From: Epichloe hybrida
Lineage: Eukaryota > Ascomycota > Sordariomycetes > Hypocreales > Clavicipitaceae
Direction of reading: 5' to 3'
Assembly (NCBI GenBank): GCA_019022495.1
Contig: JAFEKR010000006.1
Location: forward strand, 1,116,001-1,180,000
Length of the DNA stretch: 64,000 nucleotides
Shown: positions 44,466 to 58,217 of the stretch, piece after piece
Layout of the letters: the number at the start of each line of letters is the position of its first letter
How positions within the stretch are numbered: the first letter of the stretch is position 1
Notes under the pieces: generated by a model
The model's input: only the letters and a program-made list of their open reading frames with translations
Databases searched by the model: none
What the model was told of the DNA's origin: nothing
Position numbers and translations under genes: made by a program

Positions 44466-46429
44466 TTTTAGATTTACCTAGTCTATCTCTCTTAACGAGC
44501 GTAGAAATTACACCGTTATTATACTGCTATTTACTTTATTTAAATTATTTAAGAAGACTAAACCCTTCTTAAGAAAGGGATAGAATTAAATATTAGACTA
44601 TTAATAAAATAAACTCCTTACCTTACTTCCCCTAATAATAAGATATCCTAAAAGCCTTTAAAAATAGCTTTTAAAAGACTAGAAAAAAATAGTTTACTAA
44701 GGTAACTATAGCTATATTTATTTACACTTATAAGAGACTAGGAAAAGCTTACCTAGCTAAACCTAGAGGCTATTACATAGCCTAAACTTAATAATTAGAT
44801 TATAAGGTTTATTTACACTAGTAAGCATTAAAATTAGTAAGGAGAAGACCTTTAGGAGAACTTTAAAGAAGATTTTAAAGGTTAGATAAAAGATATATTT
44901 AGGAGAGCTTCTAATAAGCTTATAAGAGAGCTATAAAACTCCCTATAAGATAATAATATTTACATTAGCTAAGGAGCAGGCCTTCCTATTTTAATAGCCC
45001 TTAAACATGTGCTTTAAGAGATAATAATAACCCTATAGTTAGGAAATAAGTTATAATCTCCTAAACTACCTTATGTATAACCCCTATAAGCCACTACCCT
45101 AAAGACCTTCCCTAATATTCCTTACCCTTAAAAAGAATAATCTCTATATTCTTTACCCTTAAAAAGAATAATCTCTATATTCTTTATAAGAACCCTTATA
45201 ATAATCTTAATTATATTAGGAGTTTAATCCTTAATAGCTTGCCCTCCTTTCTTATTCCTTCCCTTTAGATAAATAAATTATAAAGAAAATATCTAAGCTT
45301 ATAAAGATATATAAGAATAGTAACTACTATAGTAAAAAGCTATATAACTTTCTTTTACTAAAACTTACACTCTTTAAGAGTAAGTATAACTAGATTAACC
45401 TCCTTAAGTTATATTTTAGTAAAGTATTCCCTATTATATTAATAGGAAATACTAAATAGCACTTTCTTAATTACCTTACTAGTAAGAACCTCTCTTATAA
45501 AGAGATAATTATAAATATCTATTAATAATTTAAAATAGAAAGTAATTAATAGTTCTATTACTATAAGTAAAGTAATATAACCCTTAAAAATATTATTATA
45601 TAAAACCCTAATAAGAGTAAGCTTAAGTACCTTAAGATTCTATTAACTACCTTAAAGAGAGTTTATAAAGGGCTATACCCCTTTAATATAGTGAATATAA
45701 AGCTTTATAAGCAAACCTTAAACATAGTCTTTAGTATCCCTAAATATTAGGTAGTAAAGTATATACACACACTAGGCTTTAAGAACCTTACTAGTAACCT
45801 CTATAAATTAATTATAATTATAGAGAGTAATATAAGAAGTAACTAATACTACTAGTATTAAGATAAAGACTTATTAGAGGTAATATTTATAGACTACTAA
45901 TATAGCTAATAGAATTAAAGAGACTAAGGAAAAGGAGGTTATTATAGTAACTTTAAATAACCTAAGTAATACTTTATCTATAGTAAAAGCAGCTACTAGT
46001 TATTAAACTATACTAATACTAAATATTAGAAAGAGAAAGAGAGGTAGTAAGCTAGTAAGAACTATTATTTACCTCCTATAGAGAAGAAGTTTTAGGTATT
46101 CCTTACTTTATTTAAAGGAAATAATAGTAATAAGGAAGAGAAAAGAGAAGACTAGGAAACATAGCTTAAGGCCTTTACTTAGGACTAAGATAATAGTAAT
46201 AATAATATTAAGAAAAAGCTATTATTAAAGGCATAACTTAGTATTATATAATTCTTCTACGTAGGATTATAAATAATAGATAACGTTAATATCCTTATAA
46301 TGCTTAAGAATTAAGCTTTTTAACATACCTTACTTAAGTAAGAGCTATACCTTAAAGAGGCTTCTAATAAAGATAATTTAATCTATTATATCTCTAAAGA
46401 ACACTATTCTAAAGAGATCTTTAAAGGAA

Positions 46430-49000
46430 TTATACTAGATATAGGAGCCTTAGGCTAATTAACTACTAGTCTAGTATAAGCTAAAGCCTTACTAAGATTA
46501 ATGCTATTATTAATGATTAAACCCTATAACCTAGAAGTTATTTGCTTTAGTGCTAGATTAGTAATAACACATAGTATTATCTATATGCTTATAAAGCTTA
46601 GCTAAATTAACTTCTATATCCTTAATACTATTACACCCTTTCTCTTTTCCCTTACTAATATAAATAAAATAAAGGTTAAGATTAATAACCTTACTAATAT
46701 GTTAATTTAAAATAATAAGACTATACCTATTATACGTAAATAAGGCTACCCTTAGTGGCTTCTAGAGGTAAGAGAAACCGCTGCTTTTTACCTATTAGAA
46801 AGAGAGATTTTTTAACTTTACTAAAGGTTTAGTTATCCCTTAATTTAATAGCTTATAAAGATCCTTTAATAAGCTAGTTATAATATTAAATACTATGTAA
46901 TTAAGAAGCTTACTAAAGTCTATTACTATTATTAGATAAATAGAAAAGCCCTTAGCTAGTTTAAATTCTCCCTTAAAGATAACTATAACTTTAACTATAA
47001 GATTATTATTAATATTATGTAAATTAATAGCTAGCTAGTCCTTTATATTGTTAATTTAGTAACCTTATTTTAAGCGGCTTAATTCCTTAACCCTAAGAAG
47101 TAAAAAGCTTATAATATCTAGGATATAATTAGAGAGTGCTAGATTAATATATATCTAGGCTCTCTAGACTAGATTATTTATAATACTAGTAATAACTTTA
47201 CCTTAGCTAAATTTAAGTATTATACTTACTTAATATTAATTAATATTAATAAGATACTTATTAAAGCCTATAATAGTATTAGAAAGGTTAAGAGATATTA
47301 TAGACCTTTTTACTAGGCTTATAATATTATTATAGACTTAATTAGCAAGGAAATTACTCCTAAGTAGTAACTCTAGATAGCTATTAAAGCTATTAATAAC
47401 TTAGCAAGCCCTAATAGCCTTATGCTAACCTTACTAGTCTTTAGAGCTTACCTATAAATAATAGATAAGTTATTACTAAGTGTCTCTATTATTTAATAAG
47501 CTAAAGTAATTTAGAAGGTAACTAATAAAGTCTACTATTACCTAGCTAAGAGATAGGTTTATAAGGCCCTTAGTGCCTAGAATAGCCTTAATATATTACT
47601 AATATATTAGCTACTACTATAGGCTAATATATATATATAAAGAGAAAAAGGCAAATAGTATAGCCCTTATAAGCTATTAGCTACTAATAGGGAGACCTAT
47701 ATAGTTAAGATACCCTATAGCTTAGCTAAGTTTTGCTTTATAGTAATAAAGCTATACTATAAGAACCTATAGTATATAGGGGCTAATAAGCAAAGCCTTT
47801 AGGATATTAGGGAGTATAACCTAGGCTTAGAGGTCCTTGCCTATAATATAGCCCCTTCCTACGCTATAGCCCCCTTTAATACTATAGTCTTATTATAAGA
47901 AAGGGCTAAGGGGGCTAGAAGAGATAAGCTACTTATAAAAGGTAGTAAGGTAAAAGAAAAGGAAAAGACACTAGTTAAGAGAAAGTAAGGGAGGCTAAGG
48001 AAAAACCTTATAGTTTAATTCTTTATTAATAAGGGTATAAAGAAGCCTATAAAGGCTATTAAGGCTAAAGGTAATCCTATAGGAAGCTATAAAGTTAAAG
48101 AACTTATAGTAAGCCTTAAGGTAGCTAAAGCTATCCTTATAGGAAGCTATAAAGCTAGTAGTCTTAAGAAAGTAAAAGTAAAGGTAACTAGGGCCTAGGT
48201 TTATAATCCTAAGGAGCTTATTAAACTTATAAAGCCCCTTATATTTATTAATAAAGACTAAGAGAAAGTATTAATTAAGGAGATTATAGCTAGAGAAGTG
48301 CTAAATATAGTATTCCTTATAGTAAAAGAAAAGGCTAACTAAAACCTTACCCTTTAACTTTACTAAGAGGGAAAGATTATAACCCTAGGGAGCCCCTTTA
48401 AATAATCTAATTAAGCTAAGATTAATGTATTATAAGCTTATAATATATTTAGATTTATAATATTTAATCTAGTAAAGCATAGAGGCTACTAGATCTTTAA
48501 TTCTTATATAGTCTAAGAGATTAAAGGTAAAGGCACTAAAATACTATATAAGAAATCGCGCCTTGTTATGTAAGGGCATAATAACAGAGGAAAAGAGGCT
48601 ATCTTAACCTAATTGCTAATAATATAGCGATTAAGCTAATGGATTATTATAGCCCTTGCTTTATTATTAAAGCAAAAGGGAATTTACCTTTAGCTATAAG
48701 ATATTACATAAGCTTACGTTTAATCCTAAATAACCCTAAATAGGCTAATTATTATAAAGTTACTAAAGCAGATTATATACCTCTTTTTAAAAGGTATAAT
48801 AATAGAGGTTATTAAGCCTCTTTACAGGATTATAAAGGCTAGAACCTACTAGTAGGCAATATATTTTCACTACTATAGGGATAATCTTAATATAATAACC
48901 TTAATATATAATCCTTGCTTGCTAATTATAGCCCTAAATAACAAAAACCTCTTTAGTATTATAAGAATACAAATAGATAATACGCTAGGCCTTAGTAATA
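46430..49000 (+). pseudogene. Degraded copia-A protease, integrase and reverse transcriptase
   Basis: Recognisable islands: the DTGAS-like protease motif near 46437, integrase text near 46920-47240 (FSLKDNYNFNYKIIINIM) and a reverse transcriptase block near 48810-48925 (followed by NLNMITLIYNPCLLI). All are interrupted by stops created at CAA/CAG/TGG codons. Confidence 0.8.
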
Positions 49001-50145
49001 ATAACTTCTTTAAGAAAGAAAAAAAAGAGCTCTAGAAGGTAAAGTTTATAGCTAAAGAAAAATAATACCTTATAACTACAAATCCCCTTATCTTTAATAG
49101 CTATATCTTAACCTAAAATGCTAATAACTCCCTAACCCTAACCTAAAAGGGCTAAAGTTAAAAGATTAAGGAAATTAACCCTTAATTACTAATAGTAAGG
49201 TAAGATTACGTAAAGTAAAGAGCCTAAGGAAGTTATATTGCGATAGTCTATTAACTAGAGGTATTATATAACCTGTTAATTGCTATATAATACTAAGAAC
49301 CCTTTACTAATAATATCTTATAACTTAATAAACGCCTTAAGTAGTAAATTAAGTATTAGTAGTAAGGATTATAGTATATCCCCTTAACTCTTAAAGAAGC
49401 AAAGCTCTTTATATTTATAAATAAGTCCCTTACTAATAATAAAGATTTAAGTTTATAGATTAGATATATTATTATAATTAGTAATAAAGTAATAAAGGAA
49501 AATAATACCTTTATCTTAAAAGGGAATATTATTATATATAGCTTTATAAAAAGCAAGTGTGTGACCTATAGCGCACTTATATCTAAGCTATATAGCATGG
49601 TTTAAGGTGCTAATATTACGTACGCAATATTTATAACCCTTTTAAATAATTATAGACTAATTAAAGATACCTTAGATCCTGATAATTCTCTATACGGACT
49701 CTTTCTTATTATATAAATGCCTTATAAAGCTAGGTATAATAAAAGAGAAGTAGCTAATAATTAATATTATAGCCCTTTAGCAGTTATATAAGTGAAGGGA
49801 AGTCTACGAAGTTAGATAGATTAATAGCAGTAACAATCTAGCTAATGTGATAATAAAGGCATTACTAAATTTAGCCCTTTTAACCTTAATTAATTTAAAC
49901 GAATTAACGATTTATATAGAAGGATAGGTTAAGAGACCTATAAGGTTAGGTAAAGAGAAGGATTAATATAATAGGCATATAGGTATAGATTATAATAACT
50001 AGGTTAATTAGAATAACTAAAGCTATAATAGCTAATAAGAACTATGGATTCCTATTAAGGGATTTACTTATATACACTTTCCTTTAATCTAATTTTTATT
50101 ATGTTTTTAGGCTCCTTTAGCCACGAAGAAAAGAGAGAGTGCTAG

Positions 50146-50438
50146 TGTAGCTTCCTTTAGACCTTTAGATAATAGATAGTCTAACTATAGCTAAAGAGTA
50201 AAGCCACTAAAGGGATACATATAATGCAATTAGACATATTATAAGCTACCTCGCTCTGTTAGCAATGGCACTGCACTATAGCCTCACTTTTCCCCCTTTT
50301 CGCTTACCTTCTTTTCTAGCTAGATTTCTCTCCTTCTCCCTCTTCTCTTCTCTCTCTTAGTGATTAGCTATCATTATTATTAACTTCATTGAATTCAACC
50401 TCGTTGCACTAGTACAACGTTCCTTGGTGGAACCAACA
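50146..50438 (+). repeat. 3' LTR of copia-A (293 bp)
   Basis: Begins TGTAGCTTCC and ends GGTGGAACCAACA. It retains CA in places where the 5' LTR has TA and vice versa. Confidence 0.88.
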
Positions 50439-50844
50439 GGTTCCTAATAAAATATAAGCTATAGGTAAATAAGGACTTTATTAGAACTAATAAAAATAAG
50501 TAAATATTTATTTACTAGAACTTATCCTTTAAAGTCTAGTCCTAGGTAGCTACTTTCTTTAAATAAGGTAGTATTTATAATTTTAACCTAGCTAAATTCC
50601 TAAAATACCTTAGGTCTATATTCTCTAATTTATATAAATAGAAGATAGCCCTTATAGAGCTTAACTAAATAAAATAAGGCCTAGGGGAGCTATTTTCTAT
50701 ATTCTTTATTTACTTTATAAAGAAGCTCTTATTAGTAAGAGAGAATTATTAGGGGGATAATATAAAGCTAGTAAAACTTTAATAAGCGCTTAATAAGTAT
50801 TTAAGAGAAATTAGTATAAGCTAAGGTATTAGCTAGAGTATATA
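50439..50844 (+). mobile_element. Gypsy G2 internal fragment (gag region)
   Basis: Continues gypsy text after the second ggttc (ggttcctaataaaatataag) and matches G1 from about 34610 to about 35014, where it stops in tagctagagtatata. Confidence 0.87.
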
Positions 50845-50899
50845 CAGAGCTTTGTACTACACTACACTACATTTTGTAGTATTTGTAGTGTAGTGTAGT
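50845..50899. mobile_element. 55-bp end fragment of a further hAT-like copy
   Basis: Starts CAGAGCTTTGTACTACACTA and consists of the same ctacacta/gtagtgtag subterminal words, then runs straight into the CAGAGTATTG end of element B. Reads as the terminal stub of another copy of the family left after recombination. Confidence 0.6.
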
Positions 50900-52436
50900 C
50901 AGAGTATTGTTTGTAGTGTAGTTAGTGTAGTTTTTAGGAAAAATTTGTATTTATAATGTAGTTTTTTTTTCTTGTAGTTAATGTATTGTAGTTTTTTTTT
51001 TTTTATAGTTAGTGTATTGTAGTTTTTTTTTTATAGTGTAGTGTAGTGTAGTTTTTTTTTGCTTGTAGTGTAATATAATTAGTGTAGTTACTAACTACAC
51101 TAACTATAAAAACTACAATGTAGTGTTAGTAAAAAAAAGTGGGCCTTTTTATTATATAATGTTATTATAAGGATTAAAAGAAAGCTAGTTATATAAAAGC
51201 TTTTATTATTACCTATTTTACTTAATTAGTTATAGAATTTATAATATTTACCTTTTTTTAAGGATTTTACTATAACTAGGGTTATTTATAATATTATAAC
51301 TTTTTAATAATATTATTATATTTATTACTTTATTTTACTAATATAACTTTAAGAAAAACTAACTTATTCTATTATTTACTATTACTACTAATTATTTACT
51401 ATTTCTATAATTTATTATTATTATTTTAATTAAAAATACCCTAAACTAAACATAATATAATTAGTTAATAAATCTAAATAAATAATAAGAAGTTAATAAA
51501 GTATATACTTAGTATTAATATATTATTAGTTATATAATAAGAACTTTAAAAAAGCTTAAACTATTTATTTACTATTTAAACTAATTAAATATTACTTTAA
51601 GCTTTATAATTCTAAAGCTTTAAGAAGTTATATATAGTAACTTTATATATCTTATTATAATAATACATAAAGAAAGAATATAATAAACTAATATTTATAA
51701 TTTATTAATAGATAACTAATAGTATTATTTTAATTACCCTATATAGCTTAAATAAGCTATAAAAAATAAGTTTAACTTGTTTTTAAAAATAATACTAGGA
51801 CTTAGTTTTATATAATATACTATACTTATTATAAAAGGTAGTTAAAGTACTAGGACTAGCTATATAATTAGCTATTTAGTAAAAAGAATATATATATACT
51901 TATTATAAAAGCTTTAATAACCTTAATTACTATTATTTTACTTTTATTATTATTTTAAAAAAATATAAAAGAGAAAACATTTTTATAATATTAATATTTT
52001 TAAAAACCTTAAAATACTAAGTTATTAAAAACTATAGCTTTTACTATAGTAATTTACTTATAATTACTAGTATTTATATTTAAGTTATTTATTTATTATT
52101 TATTATTTATTAAACTTTAACACTAATAATATTATAAGTAATCTTAGTAATCTTAGTAATACTAGTAATATTAGTAATATTAGTATTATAAGCTATTATA
52201 AGCTATTATAAGCTATAATAAGCTATAATAAGCTACTTATATTAGATTTACTAGTAGTTCTTTTTATAGTTTTTTTAAAATAAGTAATAATAATAAAATA
52301 TAGAAATATAAAATAATTTATAGAAATAGTAAATAATATAATAAGAAGGGTTTTCTTTAAGTTATATTAGGGAAATAAAGTATTAAGTTAAATAGTATTA
52401 TTAAAAAAGTATAATATTATATATAACCTTACTTAG
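50900..52436 (-). mobile_element. hAT-like element B, left part
   Basis: The left end CAGAGTATTGTTTGTAGTG equals the complement of the right end of element A, so B is inverted relative to A. The interior repeats A's text in reverse complement (for example gttatatattat words and the cttagtaat repeats). It is split after cttag (52432-52436) by the TRIM/copia insertion and resumes at 60965. It differs from A in length (about 1.89 kb without the insert). Confidence 0.8.
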
Positions 52437-52603
52437 TGTCATGGTCTAGCCCTAAGGGCTAATCGCAGGTGCCTGCGTGACTATGTGGGTTTAACCCTAA
52501 TTCCATTACGCTATAGCCAAAAGAATACGCATTGTACAAGTCCCTATAACTTGTACAATTAACACCTATATTACTAGGTCTAGGCAAAGCCTAGATTATC
52601 ACA
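52437..52603 (-). repeat. LTR of the TRIM-like element (intact copy)
   Basis: 167 bp, from tgtcatggtctagccc to gattatcaca. The partner at the far side starts tgttata|gtctagccc and ends identically; the differences are transitions. Confidence 0.83.
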
Positions 52604-52797
52604 TAGGCCCTTTCCCTAGGTGACCTTTCCATTAACCCCTTTTAACCCCTTGTAAGCTAGCAATACTGTGCATCCCCTAGGGACCCTCTCTTCTATCCCT
52701 GTAAGCCTAGGAAGAACCCTGTTATGACTGCCCTATAGTGCTTGCGCACGCAGCTAGTTTGAACCTATGACCTTAGATAACTTGTACAAATGTTATA

Positions 52798-53615
52798 TAT
52801 TGAAATGTAGGGAGCTAGTTGCCGGCTGGCAACAGCTGTACAGGTGCAGCTCTACGGTCAGGGACTAGTAGAACCACCACGTTAAATTTATTTAACGTAA
52901 CGTAATGGAAGGTTTTGGCAGTTATTAACTAATAGAATTCAATCTAGATGACTTTTACAATATCTTATATACTAATAGAATTGATTTTAGTGACATTATA
53001 CGGGCAATGCGGCTGTTAGATTAAGAGGCCTAGCTATCTAGCTAGATTAAAAAGATCTTCTTTCTCTTATATACCTACTAACCGTATTAGTGGATTCGGA
53101 CTACTAAAGAGGTCTTACAGGCCACTTTTTATTTTCCGTAAAATTCATTTATATATAAAATCCAAAAAATCAACTCACCACCATATAAACTAGTAACCTA
53201 TATGCACTAAATTTTAGTCTAAAAAATATTCCTATATAAAATAAAAGCCCTGTCTTCTAGCTTTAATTTGCTATATATAAGACTTTTGTATAACCTCTAG
53301 TTAAAGAGAAAATCGCTGTTAAAGATAGCTATAGGGTAACCTGCTTACGTTACCCTAGCTTACCTAATTACTAGTGGTGCTACGGTTATGGCTGCGCTTG
53401 TAGCTATAACGCAATTAAATAATCCATAATTAATAATTGATTTAGATTAGTTATTCACACGGTTAGTCGCAGCTATTAACAGCTGCGACATAACTATTGA
53501 TAGCTACCTTCGCGACCGTTGACAGCTGCAGTGCAGCTATTAGGCTTGCAATGCAAGCTAGTAATAGAAAGGTCCTTTAACTAGAAAGGGCTAAAAATAG
53601 GTCTTATTTTTAACA
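52798..53615 (-). repeat. Outer extra LTR of copia-C (818 bp)
   Basis: From tattgaaatgtaggg to tatttttaaca; flanked on the left by ttata and on the right by the 24-bp stub ccccctctac...tacata. Confidence 0.85.
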
Positions 53616-53639
53616 CCCCCTCTACAAAAGAATTACATA

Positions 53640-54459
53640 TATTGAAATGTAGGGAGCTAGTTGCCAGCTAGCAACAGCTGTACAGGTGTAGCTCTACGGT
53701 CGGGGACTAGTAGAACCACCACGTTGAATATTTATTTAACGCAACGCAATGGAAGGTTTCGATAGTTATTAACTAATTAAATTCAATCTAGATGACTTTT
53801 ACAATATCTTATATACTAATAGAATTGATTTTAGTGACGTTGTACGGGCAATGCGGCTGTTAGATTGAGAGGCCTAGCTATCTAGCTAGATTGAAAAGAT
53901 CTTCTTCCTCTCATATACCCACTAACTATATTAGTGGATCCGGACCGCCAAAGAGGTCTTACGGGCCACTTTTTATTTTCCGCAAAATTCATTTGTATGT
54001 AAAATCCAAAAAATCAACTCACTACCATACAAACTAGCAACCTATATGCACTAAATTTTAGTCTAAAAAATATTCCTGCATAAAATAAAAGCCCTGTCTT
54101 CTAGCTTTAATTTGCTATATGTAAGACTTTTGTACGACCTCTAGTTAAAGAGAAAATCGCTGTCAAAGATAGCTATAGGGTAACCTGCTTACGTCACCCT
54201 AGCTTACCTAATTACTAGTGGCGCTGCGGTTGTGGCTGCGCTTATAGCCACAACGCAATTGAATAATTCACAATTGATAATTGATTTGGATTAGTCATCC
54301 ACACGGTCAGTCGCAGCTGTTGACAGCTGCGACGTAGCCATTGACAGCCACCTTCGCGACCGTTAACAGCTGCAGTGCAGCTATTAGGCTTGCAATGCAA
54401 GCTAGTAATAGAAAGGTCCTTTAACTAGAAAGGGCTAAAAATAGGTCTTATTTTTAACA
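53640..54459 (-). repeat. 3' LTR of copia-C in element sense (820 bp)
   Basis: Least mutated of the three LTRs (for example it has gttgtacgggcaatgcgg where the others have transitions). Next to it at 54460-54470 is ccccctctaca, the complement of the polypurine tract. Confidence 0.87.
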
Positions 54460-55034
54460 CCCCCTCTACAAAAGAATTACGTATAAGCTAATTAAAAGCG
54501 TATAAAGTGATATAGGGTAAACAAGAACTTTTAGATAAAAACAGATAAAAGGGAAAAACAGGAAAAGATAAAAGACCCCCTTTTGAATTCCTAGCTATTA
54601 TTAAATATAGCTCCCTTTTTAGCGTTGTTTTTAGTTCCCTATTAAAGGGATTTAGTTGTTGGTTTTTAGTGATTATTAAGCCCTAAGAGCTTAATAAAGG
54701 CCTGATGAAGAGGTCTAGATAGAGGCTTTGTTAGACCGTCTGCAGGCATTGACTTCGTATCTAGATATTCGATCTTAGCTAAACCCTCTAAAACCTGTTA
54801 CCTAATATAGTTAAACTTTAGCAAGGTATGCTTTGTATGGCTATGTAAGGCAGGGTTATAGGCAGTGGTTATAGCGCCTTGATTATCGCAATATATCTGG
54901 ATAGGGGGAGAAATAGGGGTTTTTAGCTCCTTAAATAAGCCCTGAAGCCACTGTAGCTCCTAGAAGGTCTCGCAGATAGCGTTAGCTTTAGCTTCTAATG
55001 TTAATAGAGCTATTGTACTAGCTTTCTTTGATTT

Positions 55035-55433
55035 CTAGCTAATAGGTCCGCTAGCTAGCTTAAATAGATAAGCGTAGGTTAATTTAGAGGTCTTTTTATC
55101 CCCTGCAAAATCACTATTGCAATAACCTATTAGGCTTTTGCTAGCTATACCTTTAGGGTCTCCCCTATAAATTATAGCGAGGAATTTAGTCCCTAATAGG
55201 TACCTAAGCAGGTTTTTAGCTGCTTTTAGGTGCTCTATATAGGGCCTAGCTAGTGCTATAGATAGCCACTGAAGTGTAAAGGCCACGTCTGGCCTTGTAA
55301 GCAACATTAGGTACATTATAGTCCCTATAATGCACTGATAGAGCTTGATTTCGCTAGCTATTAAAAGCTTAGTGGTCTGCGTAGCTAAAACGCCTAGCTG
55401 AAGAGGTATGCTAATAGGCTTACTATCTAGCAT
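55035..55433 (-). pseudogene. copia-C reverse transcriptase/RNase H remnant
   Basis: 132-codon open stretch with clear copia text: YQCIIGTIMYLMLLTRPDVA, HLKAAKNLLRYLLGTK and SLIGYCNSDFAGDKKTSKLT, ending FKLASGPIS. This is the RT/RNase H junction of Ty1/copia polyproteins (usual form YQSIIGSLMYL...TRPDIA, WAGDKDTRRS). It is the longest coding relic in the repeat block and shows this element is less RIP-damaged than its neighbours. Confidence 0.9.
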
Positions 55434-58217
55434 ATTAAATCGATTTAAAGCCTCTGAGATATACTAAGATTAATGAATTTTTAGGACCCTTTTAGGTCTA
55501 TCTCGTACGATTTAAACCCCTAAGAAGAATTCAGCTAGCCCCCTATCTTCTATTAGATAGACTTTATAAAGTTCCTTTTTAAGTCTTTAGATATAACGTA
55601 AATCTAGTCTAATTAGAAGATAATTATTCACATACGTGATAATAAAGGTTTTGGTGGAGGAATTATAGAATATAGCTAGGTTAGAAATTAGAGGGCTAAA
55701 TCCTAGGGACTTTAGCACTGTAATTAGTGCTTATTGCCACTCCCTTAAGCTTTGTTTTAGGCCATATAAAGACTTCTGTAATAAAATTACTTGATCTTTA
55801 GAAGGTTTATAGCTAAAACTTTTAGCTAATTTAGCTAATTTAGGATTTGCTTTAAGGAATTTGATAAATCCGTCTGGAATAACCATATAAATCTGTTGTT
55901 ATAGCTTACTATTAAGAAAAGCTCCTATAAAATCGACCTATTTGATTTCCTAGTTATTCTAAGCCGCTAGGGCTAGTAAAATCCTCTAGCTAGGGGGAAT
56001 GCTTATAGCTGCAAAGGTCTCTAGATAATCTAGACCTTTGATTTGTATAAATCCCTTAGTAACGAGTTAGGCCTTGTATTTTAAAGGATTATTTTCTTTA
56101 TCCTTTTTAAGCTTATAAATAAGCCTATTCTTTAGTACTTTTTGGCCCTTAGGTACTTAGTCTTTCCCTATAAATTTAAAAGTACTAGCCTTTAGAAGCT
56201 GTTTGTATTCCTTATACATAGCTTCTATTTATTTATCCCTTTTAGGGCTAGATATAGCTTGCTTCCAGGTCTTAGGTTTAGGGCTATTAGGGTTGTTTTC
56301 CTTTAGCTTCTCCTATACCTTAAAGCAGATTTCTTTTATGAAATCTAGAGAAGAAGGGGAACTAATATTAACATCTATAGGGTTAATATTAGGGTCGAAG
56401 TTGGTAATTTTGTTAAAATCAAGGTCCGGAGTCGAAATCTGATTTCCTAGGGAAGTTACAGGCGTGGCCTCCTCTAAGGCCTCTGGAATCGGTTCCTTAG
56501 GGGGTTATACAGGCCTTATAGGGTGTTTTTCTTAACCTATAGGGGGACCTCCTATGTTATCTATAGGGTAATCCTTTAAACCTTAATTTAGATCTTGATT
56601 TTCTAAATCATTTTCCCCCTCTAAAGGGTTATCCTCTATAGAAAGCCTAGGTAATCCTTTAGAGATAGGACCTATAGGTTTTATAATCTTAATAAAGCTA
56701 GTCTTTGTGACTAGCCTTTTAGAGGGGATGTACACTAGATAGGTGTTAGAACCTAGTGTAGCTAATAACCTTCTAGGGATAGTCCTAGCTGCTAACTTCT
56801 AGGCTTTAGGTTGTTTTTCTAGGGGGATTAGAATCTCATAGTAAGATCCTATGGCTCTAATACTGCTAATATCAGTTGTACAGGGCTAATTTAGCTCCCT
56901 AGCTAGCAGTTGTTTAGGGCTTTTATCCTTTGTGGTATTAGCAGTTATATTAACTAGGTTAACAACTGCAGGTAATATAAAACACTATAGATATAAGGGT
57001 AATTTTGCCTACTAGATAGTAGCCCTTAATTGATCTAGAATAGTACGAATAGAACGCTTTGCTAATCCATTTTGCTTATGGATATAGGGACTAGAAGTTA
57101 TAAATTTAATCCCTTTAGAATTTAACTAGGTTTAATAACTAGAATCGATTTCTTAGCCCCTATTAAAGTGAAGGTGCCTAGGATATTAACCTAGTTAATT
57201 TTTAAGCCCTCTGAAGAAGCCCTTAATAGCCCTATAAACAGTTAGGCCTTCCTTATTAGGTAATAAGAACACTCACTTATATCTAGTTTTTTAATCAACT
57301 AGAAATAAGCAAATTAACTATTTATTGTATAGTATAGGGCTGATTTTTAGCGTATCCCCCTCTATTTAATCTAGAGCTCTAGGGGGGTTAGGGATAGCTA
57401 ATTTCCTAGGTCTTCTAATTGCCTTAGATTAATTATAAGCTATACATTTAAAGTCTTTATCCTTAATTTTAGAAAAATCAGGGATTCCTTTAGTTATAAG
57501 GCTTGTTTTCTTTAGCAAAGGAAGCCCTAGGTGCCCTAATTATACATGCCATAGGCTAGCTAGTTTTAGTAACTTTTGATATTAAAGGTCTTTAGGGCCT
57601 AAATTAGGGTCTAGATTCGGGTCTAGATTAGGGCCCTCTCCGTTAGTCCCCTGCTAGGCCCCTTAAGAACCACAGGCCTCTTAGGGAGGTATTAGGGACC
57701 TTTTTCCTCCACTAAGGCCCTCTAACACCCCTAAATCTATTTCTTTAGATTTATAAGGGACCTAACCTAGGGCTATAGGCGTTAGAGAAGGGACTAAATC
57801 CCCTAAATCATCCCGTATAACTTCTTTAATATCATTATTATTTTCGTTGATTTCAGCGATTTCATCTAAATCAGAAGCCTAATCTGGCTTTTTAGAGGGA
57901 ATTTAAACCTCTATAGGGTAGCTAATCGGATAGCTATGACCCCTAAAGCTAGCATAGGTAAAAGGTCGGATATAATAAGATTTTTTACAGGGCCCTTTAT
58001 GTAACGTTAGTGTAAATTGGTTTTTAACGTGAAAGAAAAAACCATGTTTTTCTATATCTAGGGCAGTAATACAAGACCTATCTTTAAGATAAAGATGGTT
58101 TTTTATAAAGCAACCGCTAGATATATAGTGAATAAGGCCACTAACTATATTAACATTAAGCTAAGGAAAATATAGAGTATCCTTTAGCACTAAGGTCCTA
58201 TATTTATTAGGTTTCTT

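Larger units (their letters stand above)
43495..50438 (+). mobile_element. Ty1/copia element copia-A, complete, RIP-inactivated, TSD ggttc
   Basis: LTRs at 43495-43786 and 50146-50438; ggttc is duplicated at 43490-43494 and 50439-50443. A purine-rich tract (gaagaaaagagagagtgc) precedes the right LTR. Read through stops, the order is gag (about 44560-46100), protease (about 46430, ILDIGAL for ILDTGAS), integrase (about 46900-47500, KNGKALASFKFSLKDNYNFN), then reverse transcriptase (about 48780-48960, a PLYRI-like motif and THYRDNLN, for text such as THWWATYHKHHREQL). Integrase before RT is diagnostic of copia. The 5' leader has a 9-bp minisatellite. No intact gene remains. Confidence 0.87.

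Noticed and set aside
44259..44471. 70-codon frame rich in YP/IYP repeats
   Set aside because: Translation of a 9-bp minisatellite in the leader of copia-A, not a gene.
52740..52790. tRNA-like B box (GGTTCAAA on the minus strand) in the TRIM internal region, suggesting a SINE
   Set aside because: No A box at the right distance, no tail, and paired 167-bp direct repeats with a 5-bp TSD fit an LTR-type element better.
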